Source: Chrysomallon squamiferum (lineage: Eukaryota > Mollusca > Gastropoda > Neomphalida > Peltospiridae). Taken from it: 45,000 nucleotides of DNA. Positions within the stretch are counted from its first letter, which is position 1, and every line of letters starts with the position of its first letter. This document shows positions 1 to 18,110 of this stretch, piece after piece. Location: positions 2,346,443 to 2,391,442 of the forward strand of contig CM022672.1 of the NCBI GenBank assembly GCA_012295275.1, written 5' to 3'. A program made the position numbers and the translations under genes. A model generated the notes under the pieces. That model had not been told where the DNA came from and did no database searches. It worked only from the letters and a program-made list of their open reading frames with translations.

Positions 1-5040
<5,040 letters not shown>

Positions 5041-5520
5041 TGGAAATTACTCGCTGCGGGCGAGTTTTGTAACACAAGCACTCCAAAACTCCTGTTGTAC
5101 TCCATGGCAACTTCCAACACCGCATCCACCATTCTTGTTTCGCAAACAATTCCCAACGACTTCTTTGCTGGGGTCGAATAATCTAAGCTATCAAGAATAT
5201 GGAAATCAATCATTTGCACGCAGGGGGTCTTTCTGCATCTCTTTCTACCCCCAGGGCATGTCCGTCACTGAAGCGGGGATCAAGTATCAAAGTGCAGCAT
5301 TCGTTCTACACCATGCTTCGTTTTCGGGTGGCAGATCACAAGAAGGCCAACGGCTTGGGACTGTCGGGACCCGGCGGTCCTCGGAAAGGTGCTCAACATG
5401 GTGCGCATGCGCGGAGGCAGTTCCCAGCAGGCGTTTTTCACGACAGAAGGGCCAGTCACACGTCAGCGACGTTTTGCTGCAAAGCTAAGTAAGGATATTC
5501 CTATTGGCTTCCGCTGTAAA
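5041..5520. promoter_or_regulatory. GC/CpG-richer patch with NRF1-type palindrome
   Basis: This patch is clearly richer in G+C and CpG than its flanks and contains the perfect palindrome GCGCATGCGC at 5403-5412, the consensus for NRF1. Overlapping frames are open on + (5135-5488 and 5199-5492) and on - (4992-5219), but none resembles a known protein. It may be a promoter of an unseen transcript, a non-coding exon or a distal element. Confidence 0.3.
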
Positions 5521-6746
5521 CGCATGACGCTATATTCACACTGTCTTCATGCTGCTTGAAATCTGTTGTTAATAAGTACTATCAGTTTCTGTTGTTTCTT
5601 TGTTTTTTAAAAAAGGGAAAAAGAAAAAAGAAGAAACCATTCACCGATTATTATAAATTTAATTGTTTTTAATTATAGTTCTCTTCCATTAATTTCAGAC
5701 ATGTGCATTAATGACAGCACAACAGCAGTCATCACATCATCATCATCATCATCAGCATCGGCGCTTTGTAAATGTGCTTTGGTTGCTAATTCTGATTTAC
5801 CTGTTTAAGATCATAAATTCAGTTCTTTTAAGTTTTTTTTATCTTTCGTACTGGAAGAAAACAATTCGTTAAGAAGTGTAAAGAATATCATATTTTCTAA
5901 ATACTAATAGTAATGTTAATAATATTTTGCATACTTGTATTTTGATGTTTTACACAGCTTCAGTTGTGTCTTGTTTCTTCTGATTGTTGCTTATTGTTGC
6001 TGCCGAGATGATTGTCGTCGGTATTTTTGGGGTGATGATTTATGTATGTATGTATGTTTATGTATATGTGCATATATGCATATCTTTGTATGTGTGTACG
6101 TATATATTTATGTCTGTAAAGGGTTTATGAATGTAACTGTGCACATATGTATTATGTTTATACACGTGTGTAATTGTGAGACTGTGTGAGTGTGTGTGTG
6201 TGTGTGTGGCTGTATATAGTCCTTATAATTTAAGGTATATGAAAAATAAATGTTACTGAGCATAAAACCAAAGATTATTCCTAATTATCACATATATTTC
6301 CTTAATATATTTCTATCCATAACTTTATTCTCTGTTAGTTCTTGTGAAACAGGGTCTCATAGATGTTTTCATTATACCTTTATTCTGCCTTCATACAGCA
6401 GAACTTTCTCTGTTCTATTTTTCTTTCATTTTTAATATATATATATTTTTTGTATGCAACCAGTGTGATCTATGTTCCTTTTAATTAAAATCATCATGTG
6501 AAATATCGGCCTCGGCGAAGTATTGTTTTACATTTAATCTCAGACCTGCAAAGCTTACACGTGTTCCTTTGACTTCGCATGCTTGTCGCCCATAAACAAC
6601 TCGAGGACAAATACAGAGTGCACAGTGCAAACTGTTGTTTAAGAAAACACCTGAAACACCGAGTGGCGTAGAGAAAAGGAGAGCAAACTCTTGGGCATTA
6701 TCCAAAATTCATTCTGAAGCACGGCTACAAACACACACCACACAAT

Positions 6747-7080
<334 letters not shown>

Positions 7081-7578
7081 TGGGGCAGAAAGAAGAACCA
7101 CTAGGATACCTCCTGCCGAGGTGAAAGAGATGGAGGAACTGAACAGTCTCCTCCGACTTCGTGAAAAGCCCTGAACAGGCTCCATTGTTCCAGCATTTGA
7201 ACTATCATCAAAGTTAACAACGCTTTGTAATTTATGCTGATAATGCTCTGAGGATATAGGTTCAGTGTGCACTCGGTTTTAGAGTGAAAGGGTGAACATC
7301 TCACGCAGTTCACTCCTGTTCGTGTCGTGTAATCGTTATATGGCCTTTGAATAACCCATTAATTAAATGAGGTGGGTTTTTTTTTCTGTCGTTTTGAAGG
7401 AGAAACGGTTCCAGGTACATTTCGTAGATCATTCGGTGTTATCGCCTGCTATAGTATGTTAGTGGGAGGTTGTTTTAATGAAAGAAAAAATATTAATTCA
7501 TTTTTGTAAATCTAATTATAGCGTATTTTTAATAAATCTTTCAATTCTACCACGCACACCCGTACCCTCCCACACAAA

Positions 7579-7609
7579 TGTATGTATGTGTGTGTGTGTG
7601 TGTGTGTGT
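7579..7609. repeat. (TG)n microsatellite
   Basis: Near-perfect TG dinucleotides following TATG copies. Confidence 0.93.
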
Positions 7610-7764
7610 ATTTAAATGCTAATTCATTATGCAGTCTGTGAATATCATTGTACTGTACCATATTTTATCAGTTTGAATATTTATCCAAGTTTGCAATTAT
7701 GCTACATGACAGAAGTTTACTATAAAGCTAATCTTCAATCAAAAAATGTATTTATGTATTTATT

Positions 7765-7895
7765 TATCCATCCATCCATCCATCCATCTATATATGTCTG
7801 TCCGACTGCCTGCCTGCCTCTTTCTCGCTGTCTATCTCACTGTCTATCTGCCTATCTGTCTCTCGGTCTATCTGTCCGTCTGTTTGTCTGTCTAC
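7765..7895. repeat. (ATCC)n and degenerate TCTG/TCTA tetranucleotides
   Basis: Five ATCC copies are followed by imperfect CTGCC and CTGT/CTAT copies. Confidence 0.85.
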
Positions 7896-8995
7896 TTTCA
7901 GTGCCTGCTTTTGTGAAGGATAAATGAATCAATATAAGAAACTGTTATTAATATTTTTAATAATGACGGTCGTTCAGTATTAGCAATGATTAAAGTTTAT
8001 TGCACTGTGGTAATACAAGAGAGAAAGTCTTCCAGAGTCTCTTCGCGTGGGATTTTGTATTATCCTTCCAGTGGACAGGGAACCATAATTAACTCACAGA
8101 AAACTTACTGGAATAGAAAAAGTGGCACACCAAAAACAACTGATCCTGCAGTCACTGATCACGGTTTTGAACTGATCATGGTTTTGGTTTAGTTTGTTTT
8201 GTAACTAAGAATCGAAGTATTTATAATAAAGATAATTACGTAGCCTTGACCATGGTTAGTTAACAAAAACCTCAGGAAATAAGTAAAAAAATATATATAT
8301 AAATAATTAAATAAAAAAGGAACACTAAAATGTCAGAGCTCATTTTTTACTTCAAATATTTGTACACTGAGCAGGTCCAGATACATCTAACTGATGTATG
8401 CAATTAATTTAGCTGTGCATTTTAAGCACACCTGCATTTGCTAATGAATTATTGTTTCCTAAAACTAGAAGAATTTAAAATGAACAGAAGCAATGAAAGA
8501 AAGCAACAACCACTCATTAGTTTTTCCGGTGCATAATTTAATTTTTTAATATATATATATATATTTTTTTAATTATCCAAATAATTTATCCTTGTTAGGG
8601 ATTTTGAATATCTCCAGGTAACCCGTACGAAATTTAAAACGGTTGAGCATGTTGTTTATATCTATTTTAAACATGGATAAAACGTCATCGTAGTATTTCC
8701 GTAATAAACGTCGGCTCGACATCGCACGACGTTGGTCACGCAGTACAAACGAAATGTTGTATTTTTTTACACACAGACAGACGTTGTTATGTCTTGCAGT
8801 TCATCAACTGTGACAGCATGAAGAAAACACACGCCCAAGTGCATACCTTTGTGTCGACATATATAACTATAAAACACGACCTTTTTTTCTTTTTTTCTTT
8901 TTTTTTTAGAAAAAAGGCCATTGTAGAATGAGATACGGATTTTTACTTTTAAATAAATAAATGAATGAATAACAAAACATAAATAAATTTCCGAT

Positions 8996-9023
<28 letters not shown>
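8996..9023. repeat. (TA)n microsatellite
   Basis: Perfect alternating TA. Confidence 0.93.
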
Positions 9024-9028
<5 letters not shown>

Positions 9029-9181
9029 GTATTTATACTGAGACAAATGTTAGGATAGCTGTAGAATAAGATATGATTTCTTGTGGTAAGTGAAATAATT
9101 GAAAATACAACACATAACCAAACTGTATATGCCAGAGAATATACGCGTATGTTTATAAATGCATACGTATACACACACAAC

Positions 9182-9299
<118 letters not shown>

Positions 9300-9539
9300 A
9301 TTTGGATATTACTGTCTTTGTATTTCTGAAGGTCTCTATATTTATAGCTATGCTTGCATGCAGGTATGTACGTATATATTATGCATGTGTATGTGCATAT
9401 AATTTTAGAAATATGTATAGCACAACTGTGCTATCAGCATTGCCGTTAGCTACATATGACGAATAAACCTGAATGATATATCATACTATTACGTATTCCA
9501 TTCTCTGCAGAAAGCAAAAGACATTAAAACGTGACGAGT

Positions 9540-9870
9540 ACAAAAACGTCACGTACAACCCACCCACCCACGGCCACCCTCTTCGATAGCCTTGGCAGTG
9601 TGCACTGCAATGTAATTCATCACCGAGCGCGTGTAAACAGCAGAACTGATAATTGAAGGGGAAATTTTCACAAACACCAATTAGCAAAGACTGCAGAACG
9701 TCCGTGGCATTTTGTTGACCGTCAGGAACAAAGTCTGGTCGTATTTTTGCTGTGGCAAGGCAAACGAATGAAATGATTCTTAAACGAGGGCGAGGTGACG
9801 GCACGAGGGTAGCACGCACACCTCCGTCGTTAGCGAAACAGTCATCGCGCGTCTCATACGTCTTGTGCGT
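9540..9870. other. GC/CpG-richer unexplained segment
   Basis: The segment has higher G+C than the neighbourhood. The minus strand is open at 9481-9819 (112 codons), but the translation has no recognised domain, no clear signal and no flanking splice pattern that convinces me. It may be a regulatory patch or a decayed element. Confidence 0.25.
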
Positions 9871-10113
9871 TTTATAATATCTGCGTTGCTTAGATGCGAG
9901 ATTATTGCATAACAGAGAACAAAAACAATAAAGACGAAATTATGTTATATTTGTTTGTGACAGCATGAATCTCTCTCTCTGTCTGTCTGTCTCTGTCTCT
10001 CTCTCTCTCTGTCTCTCCTCTTTTCTCTCGATCTTTCATTTATGAGTGTGCTATTTCAATATGACTGACACAAGATATATTATTTAACGATCTGATTATA
10101 AAATTATTAAAAA

Positions 10114-10114
10114 A

Positions 10115-10145
<31 letters not shown>

Positions 10146-10231
10146 ATACATGCAAAAGTGTCTACAGCAAAGAGAAGCCACCAAATTAAAAAAAAAAAAA
10201 AAAAAATTAAAAAAATAAAAAAAAAAAAAAA
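10114..10231. repeat. (AAAT)n and poly-A tracts
   Basis: AAAT copies at 10114-10148, and A runs broken by TT/T at 10188-10231. Confidence 0.9.
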
Positions 10232-11273
10232 TTTTTTTGAAGCAACTTGTTTGTGTCCGCGTCATAAATTTCATTTTGTCGTAAGTTTATCTTTCTAAAG
10301 ACAACTTTCCCATGGCTTTATCTCTCCGTCTTGAGATCATTATGTCAGTTTATTTGTTTACTGAAGTGTCCCTTGTAATCAGCCTTGAACAATAACACAA
10401 CAACCCTTTTGTTTCTGCCGTGAGTTTACTCTCAGGAATAGACCTGTGCGTATGAATGAAACGCTTTGTTTACGTCCCAACACCCCAGCACCGACATGTT
10501 TACTCAGACGTTGTTAGATGTCAGATAAACTAATTATCTCAAAAATCCGTCCATGATAATTGAAAAATAATAACACGCATAGTGAGTGATGAGAATATAA
10601 ATAATAACAATAGTAATAATAATAATTAAAAAAATACTGATGATGATGATAATAAATAAATAAAACTACATCTTCAATATGCTGATTCTTTAAATAAATT
10701 ATAAAATAAGTAAGAAGGTATTATTTTAAAAATTAGATAAAAATATTGATCAATGATAGATGAATAAATTTAGACAGAGAAATAATTTTTTTTTTTTTTT
10801 TTTCGATTACCGGCAAATAATCTTTTTAACGTACATTCCTATAAACAGAAAAACACATACTAACTGCTTTCATAAACAAAAACTGTATCCGCATAGATGG
10901 TATCTTTGAGAAATACGAATTTGTTTTCAACCTATCTTTTGTATGGAGAAACATTCCATGCGGATATTATTGGAAATGAATGCCAATACCTATATCAGCC
11001 TTTTATTCGCCACAAAAAGAAGCTTTAAATTCGGTTAACCCGTGTGATGACTTACACCCATAAACAATGATACAGCGACAATTTTAATTATATTAAGTGT
11101 CACCAGCTTATTAACGTCTTTATTGCATTAAGCAGGTGCAGCGAATAGGTAAAAGAGTTAAGACATTTCGTGCTTAAATCCCTGTCGAAGTTTTATGGCA
11201 TCTTTGCATTGGTATGTGGCAATGCGATTAGCTTACTGAATAAATTTGGAAGACTCGTGCAGAATGGTGGGTT

Positions 11274-11304
<31 letters not shown>

Positions 11305-11967
11305 TGGAGAGCTTACCAGATGTGCGCAATCCAACATATTAAAAAGAGATTGCTTTCTTTATCCTGCTAGCTTTGCTGGAGCGCTTCTTTATCGTTTGCG
11401 TTTATCCACCTATCGAGGTGAAATAACCGACCACCACTAGCCAAAATATGACAAGTATGCTGATGGTCGGCCATGTCCACGGCAAGGTAGCGTCCCGAGA
11501 CATATCTTCCCATCCCGCGATGCGGGTTGTAAGAAGGGCTCGACCAGCGACACGTGTTTCGATTAGATTTATCAGTTTTTGTCTACAGACGGATACAAAG
11601 TTCGCAAGATTCCTACCACACAAGGCGTTGAAATGAATAAGTTAAAGGTTGAAGGAATGCTTAATTGCCAGAGCTATTGCTACGAAATTGTCATTTTTTT
11701 GTGATTTGCAGCTTAATCGTTTTAACTTTCAAGCTTTACTTGGTCGTGCTACGCAAGCTATTTCTTACCGTTCATTTTTGTTTTTACCATTTTTGCTTTT
11801 ACCACCCAGAGAGCGAATCAACGATGTAATCGCTGTTTTAATAACACTTAAATTGTAATTTACTTAGAGTTGTATATACTCACTCTCAGATATACACGTG
11901 TATGATCACAAGACAGTAGCAATGTTTTAATGGAAAATAAACGAAATCACAATAAGATATACGAATA

Positions 11968-12120
11968 TAGATAGATAGGTAGGCAAGTAGACAGAACAGT
12001 AGATAGATAAACTGACTGATATAATTTTATTGATAGACATATAGACAGATAGATAGACAGATATACAAACAGACAGACACACAGACAGATAGACAGATAG
12101 GTAGATAGACAGACAAACAG
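11968..12120. repeat. Imperfect (AGAT/AGAC)n array
   Basis: Tetranucleotide copies of AGAT, AGAC and variants; the complement of the CTAT/CTGT type seen at 1051. Confidence 0.9.
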
Positions 12121-13322
12121 TTATGATATTTTTGTATTTGTGATGTTGCATTTCGCAAGATATATATACGTTTGAGCTGTAAATGAGTGTACACAACAAT
12201 AATCTGTGTGGACATAATATTAAATCTACGATAATTATGCAAACCTACTACAGTTTTGCTTGCAGAAAGGTTCAGGAGTGACAGAATGTCAAAGTGACAG
12301 ATCAGTCACATTTATCTATCATTTGTTTCATGATTAAATACTCGGCTCCCTGCACAGGTTTGATAACCTCGGTCTTAGAGGGATTTGCCCTTATGTCTGT
12401 CGATAATCTGCCCACTTGACAAACTACGGGAGGTCTGATAAACAAACCAAATCGGGCCTGTAAATTATGTCGCCACATTTTATGAATGGGAGTAATAATA
12501 TTACAATTTTAAAGGCTACGTTTTCTGTGTTTTCTTTTCTCGGTATCACAGCAGTCGTTTGAAAGTTATAAATAACCTACTACGTGCCAAAGAAACAGAA
12601 GTTGTTCTGAATATTGTTGTCGTAATCCTGGAGACATCCCACGTCCCGTATTAGAAGAGTTTAATATTATATAAACACTGTTTCGAAAGCGATTTCCTTA
12701 CAATATGTTATGTACATATACTAATAAAAAGAATTTATTTTCAAGAATTTTACGTCTCAAAGCTGGTCTCATAAGCGGGTTGTAGGGGGTAGGTCTTGTA
12801 GTATAAGCCTGCTTTTATTATTCTTTTTTTTTTTCAGTCCGATACGTGATCCTGATATCAGTGTTATTTCCAGCACAGTTGTTGTAATACCCTTTTTTAT
12901 TACTGAAATTTTTCAATCATCCTCGTTTTATAGCGTTTCATTTAAATTGTTTTTTTTTTTTTTTTTTTAAATAATCATCGAATTGATAGAGATCTGCTTA
13001 TACGTTATTTAAATAATAACAGTTATTAAGTGCCATTTATATGATTTTCTAAATGACTGTATGAAAGAGGAAGCATTTTATAATTAGCTGTAAGGCGTCT
13101 TTGTTGTGCAGAAAAACATTTACCACAGCTTTTAATACTCTGGTCGTTGAGAACAAGTTGTAACTGATTGACTTGAGCTCATCTAGGATTGATCCTGCAA
13201 ACCTCCCCACGCTGAATCGAACTCTGAACTATGAACTAAACTCATACGATGTGTTAGTTTCCTATTTCTATACAGTCTACATAATAGATACCTGTTTAAA
13301 ACAAATACATAAATAAATGAAT

Positions 13323-13334
13323 ATACATACATAC

Positions 13335-13410
<76 letters not shown>

Positions 13411-13412
13411 GC
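13323..13412. repeat. (CATA)n followed by (TG)n
   Basis: CATA copies to about 13378, then GT dinucleotides to about 13404 and degenerate GTGC copies. The two halves are partly complementary. Confidence 0.93.
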
Positions 13413-14819
13413 ATGTAAATAAATAAATAAATTAATGACACAATTAATGTGTCATAACATTTAGTTCCGATTAACTGAAAAAACAAAACTTGGCAGGTTA
13501 ATTTGATGGATGGTATTGCAACAGTCTTCAAAAAACAAACAAAAAAAACAAAAAAAAAAACCCCATAAAATAAATAGTAAAATAAAATAACTTGGCCATT
13601 ATATACACGCACCTTAAATTTAGTCACATATCTTAGATAATCAGAAAAAAGAAAATAGGAAATATAAAAAGACTAGATAAAAGAAAAGAAGGATTAAAGA
13701 AAAAGCAAACGAAAATTTAGCGTGTTAAAAAATTAGTGTTTAACTGATTTAAAACGGTAAATGGTTTCTTTATTTTTTTTTTTTTTTTTGGCAATCCAGT
13801 TTAAAAAGTTACAGATGTTGTATTCTTGTTCAAAACATCCATCAAACGTTACTGATTTCACTAATTCCTGTTACTAATTTAATTTACTAATATAATGTAA
13901 AATTAAACTTTAAATTATAATCCAAACAGGTCGCATGAAGCGTTGAAAGTTTTATTGAGACAAACTAATCTGATGAATCAATAAATATTTTTAAATTTAC
14001 ACGTTTACAACCGACAAACACGTGTTTAAGGACCCTACTGCAGCAAAAAAAAAAAAAAAAAAACCCAAAACATCCAAAAATAAAAATAAATGACCCCCAA
14101 AAAAAAAAACCCCCATAAATAACATAAAATAAAAATAAAAATAAATAAATAATCATTAGAAAAAACAAATTCTCTCTGGCATCTAATTTTGTTCTGCTGC
14201 AAATCATCCTATTGATAAAATAGCCTAAATATAGCCAGGCGGCTATCTTTATAAACAAATACAAAACTTCATCCTTTCCAAAAAAAAAGACGATGCCATA
14301 ACGTTGAAAGTGCATTGACTCCGGGGGTTGTAAATTTGTCATTAATTTCCAGTGATGTCCGGGTGCCGGTGTCATAAAAAAAAAGCTTTAAAAGCAATTT
14401 CTCGGCAGTGTCTCTGGGATCTCTTTGAAACACTTTCTAAAACATTTCACAGAACCACTCGGCGTGTTACTAATACATCTTATGCTTCTACAGGGTGGAA
14501 GATAACAAACGCGAAAGTGGGAAGATGGATGACGTTTTAAATGGCAATAAAATGCGCTAATGCTCATAGATGTTTTTAGATAGCATTCTTCATAACGACC
14601 CTGTTCGGGTGTTTCTATCTCTGATACAGGGGAAGACGGTATACTGCGCAGTTTGAATCAGCGGAACATTATCTGTTGCATAGTTCAAATTTACTAAAGC
14701 ACAAGGAAACTGATGTGGTCGGTTCATCTAATAATCAAAGGTTTTCTTTCACTCACTCTATATCCCTCTCTCTTAACTTTCCATATTAACTGTTTTTCTG
14801 TGTGCGTTCTCAAGTACAC

Positions 14820-14823
<4 letters not shown>

Positions 14824-14908
<85 letters not shown>
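14824..14908. repeat. (GA)n microsatellite
   Basis: A perfect GA run of about 85 bp. Confidence 0.97.
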
Positions 14909-14912
<4 letters not shown>

Positions 14913-16024
14913 TAAAAAAAGATTCTCTCAATTCTCTCCGCTATTAATGTCCTGTTTACATTATTATTAGGAATTCCACAAATAACCAGAACATGATGGA
15001 CTTTGTGTCCTGTTTAGGAGTGGAAACCTACCGGACCTTGAGCCTTCGTTTGTCTTTGATGTATTCATCTAATGCACTTTGAACTACGGTTCATGCTGGA
15101 AATGCTTGTTATTTTAACATTTTTTATTGCTATTTTTATTTATTTATTTAGTTTTATTAATTGACACTTTTTTTTTGGCTTGCTGAGAATTATTAGAATG
15201 CAATGTTTACCAAAATGTTCAGTAAAATTTGATTCTTTTAATTACACATATCAGAATTAATATCTGCAAAGTGATAGTTGTCTTAAACATTACTTTTGTT
15301 TCGACTGCAGTCTGAATAAAAATAATGTCAATGAGCATACTCCTGTTTGAACTGTTAATCACCAAACAGAGCGATTCCCTTTAACTCCACATAAATATGA
15401 ACGATCGGAGTTTCTTTACATTACAGTGGATGACAGTCAGCTTTGAAAAAAGCTAAACATTTTAAGTACTGGCTCATCGTATTTATTGACACTAAATATA
15501 TATGATAATAATTGCAAAAATACGCTTAACACTCTAGAACTTAGACATTTTTTTAAATTCTGTACGTCAAGACCTCATAGCCTGTAGTGTTTGAATCTCT
15601 GAACACCGTGCATGTCACTCCTGCGTACACACAGCTTCAAATCACAACACAGGGGACAGAAAAATAAAATAAACAAAATGAAAATATGCCACCAATATGC
15701 AATTCATACGGGAAGCAATGGGCAATTAAAAGCTTGTTTTAACAACAGCACCCCCTTCACTGGAGTGCTAGTTGGCGCATATTTGTCCAAATTACCCCCA
15801 TCGACGAGAGAAGAATTCAATTCACATGGGTTTATAAAAAGCTAGGTCTTGTTATCAGGTTTTATTGGCTTTCTAAGATGGTGTTTTCAAATGAGTTGAA
15901 GACGTGACCGGTTATTATTCGTCTGTGGGAGGCCAGTGTTAGTGAGTAGGAGACCACAAAACATGAAAACAGCTGTCTAGAAACCACGTAGGCAAATCTT
16001 CCATACTTTTTTTTTATAAAATTG

Positions 16025-16140
<116 letters not shown>

Positions 16141-16569
16141 TTCCTTTTCTTCTATCTCTTTCTAAAATTGTTTGTTTGTCATTTCTCTCTTATTCTCTCG
16201 TAGCTTCTCTCTCACATTTTGTTTCTATACAGTTCAGGCTTTTAATACATGTATCTCGCTCTCCTGTGTGTATGTGTGAAAATGTAACATATCAGTCTAC
16301 GCTGCTGTGTATAGACGCATGTGACACTCGAGGTTGCATCTCATCAAGTGAAACAAAACTATGCATTCCAATGCTTCTGACCTGTCGTTCCTATCAAACA
16401 CGGGATGGTGCGGGGAATTACCCATTTCATCATCCTGGACATTGATACTTCCCTGTGACAATACGTTAATTTATTGTTTTTGTTCATAGGAATGATAAGC
16501 AAGGGCACCAGTTATTAACTACACAGCTATTCACATAGATAGTATTAACAAATAATGGATCATAAATTG

Positions 16570-16639
16570 TAATAATAATAATAAGAATAATAATAATAAG
16601 AATAAGAATAAGAATAAGAATAATCATAATCATGATCAA

Positions 16640-16712
<73 letters not shown>
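16570..16712. repeat. (AAT)n with AAG-interrupted copies
   Basis: AAT and AATAAG copies, then a pure TAA run from about 16640. Confidence 0.95.
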
Positions 16713-16716
<4 letters not shown>

Positions 16717-17889
16717 TAATAAAAATTGTTGGGTTTTGGTTTGTTTAAAGCGTTACGTTAGTATTAAATTATTATAAACAACAATATCAAGGAAAACTAT
16801 AATAAATACTTTTTCTGAAAAATTTCAGATAATTACTGTTAGTCTCTTTTTACAATACCTACTCATCATCTTTTCCATATTCTTCTTCTTCTTCTTCCTA
16901 TCATCATCAACATCATAAACATTATCATTATCATTAAAATAATAGCAAGAATTTAATATCTGTATAAAAATAATGAAAGGCACTCCCCATTCATGTAAAT
17001 GTACAGAATATTTCAGATTAAAAAGTAATAAGCCTTGCATGCGCTTGAATAAATAATCTCATCATTTCACGAGTATTTATTAAACGACATCAGGAAATAG
17101 TTTAATATTTAAATATTATTAGGAATGAGCCACATGATTTTTTTAAAATTTTTAAAAAATAATGATAATGTCTGAGAGAGGAAACCCGCTGCTAGTAAGC
17201 ACCCTGCTGGTTAATCATCAATTAATAAAACAATTAATGTATTGTATACGTCTGCTTCTTTCTAAGTCTGTTAATTTAATCTTAAAAGAAAATTGTAAAT
17301 GCTTTGTTCCACGCTTATTCATACGATTTTTAATTAAATTTTTTAAACATAATTATAGGGGCATATTAATGTTTGAAACATGTGCGTGGCGCACAACATA
17401 CACGGCAGAATAGGCTGCCATTTCAAGCGTTCACCGCGAGTAGTTGTAAGGGGAATAACTCGCGCTGGAACAACGACCAAGAGCTGTATGGGCTCAGGTA
17501 AAATTTACACAGGTGTAAAAGTAGCTCGTCATAAACCTGTGAATATCTCGGCTCAGAGATTAACTACACTGACAATGTTAATATTGTTCTCTCCTTTTCC
17601 CCCGTTAATTTTACGTATACAAGAAACCTGTTAATGTAACTGAGCAACAGCCGTAAAACTGGAATAATTTTAAACTTCGTCTTGCATTTAAAGTTATTAC
17701 CGTACACACGTTAAGTCTATTTTGCTTTTTATCAATATAATCCCTTGCGCAATAACACAGAGATTAAATCACCCTAAAAAAAAAGAAGAAAGAGATAAAA
17801 ATGGACACGTAAAAAAAAAAAAAAAAAATCTTTTTTGGGGGGAGGAAAATCAGTGACTACTTTCTTGTTTGCTCTTGTATTAACGAGAC

Positions 17890-18110
17890 CGGCAACATAG
17901 GAAAATATGTGCATCCTCGTCTTTCGCACTGACCTCGTCCTTCCCGGTGTGTTCATATATATTCTATTGTCTCTCGCTGCGTCCAATCAGAGCCGAGCTC
18001 TCGGCGAGAAAAGAGAACGAGAGAGAGCTGAACTGCGGGACACACGTAAAACCGCCCGGACTCGACGAGAGGAAGTTCGGCAGTCGCAGTCGACCACATC
18101 GAGCGAATAA
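17890..18110 (+). promoter_or_regulatory. Candidate FGF promoter, CpG-richer block with TATA-like and CCAAT motifs
   Basis: A GC- and CpG-richer block stands out from AT-rich surroundings about 1.5 kb before the FGF start codon. It contains TATATATT at 17955-17962 and CCAATCAG at 17983-17990. Two readings compete: the A at 17985, 30 bp after the TATA-like start, marks initiation; or the CCAAT box is functional and initiation lies near the CAGTC motifs at about 18079-18096. A GAGAGAGAG stretch near 18020 could bind GAGA-type factors. No transcript data support either site. Confidence 0.35.

Noticed and set aside
5135-5492. Overlapping Arg/Ala/Gly-rich frames as a possible gene
   Set aside because: Two plus frames and one partly overlapping minus frame are open in a GC-rich patch; none shows a known motif, so only a regulatory patch is reported.
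9481-9819. 112-codon minus-strand frame
   Set aside because: GC-richer segment, but the translation matches nothing I know and splice or start context is not convincing.
14352-14540. 62-codon plus frame with basic residues
   Set aside because: No recognised domain, and flanking A-rich tracts explain part of the composition.
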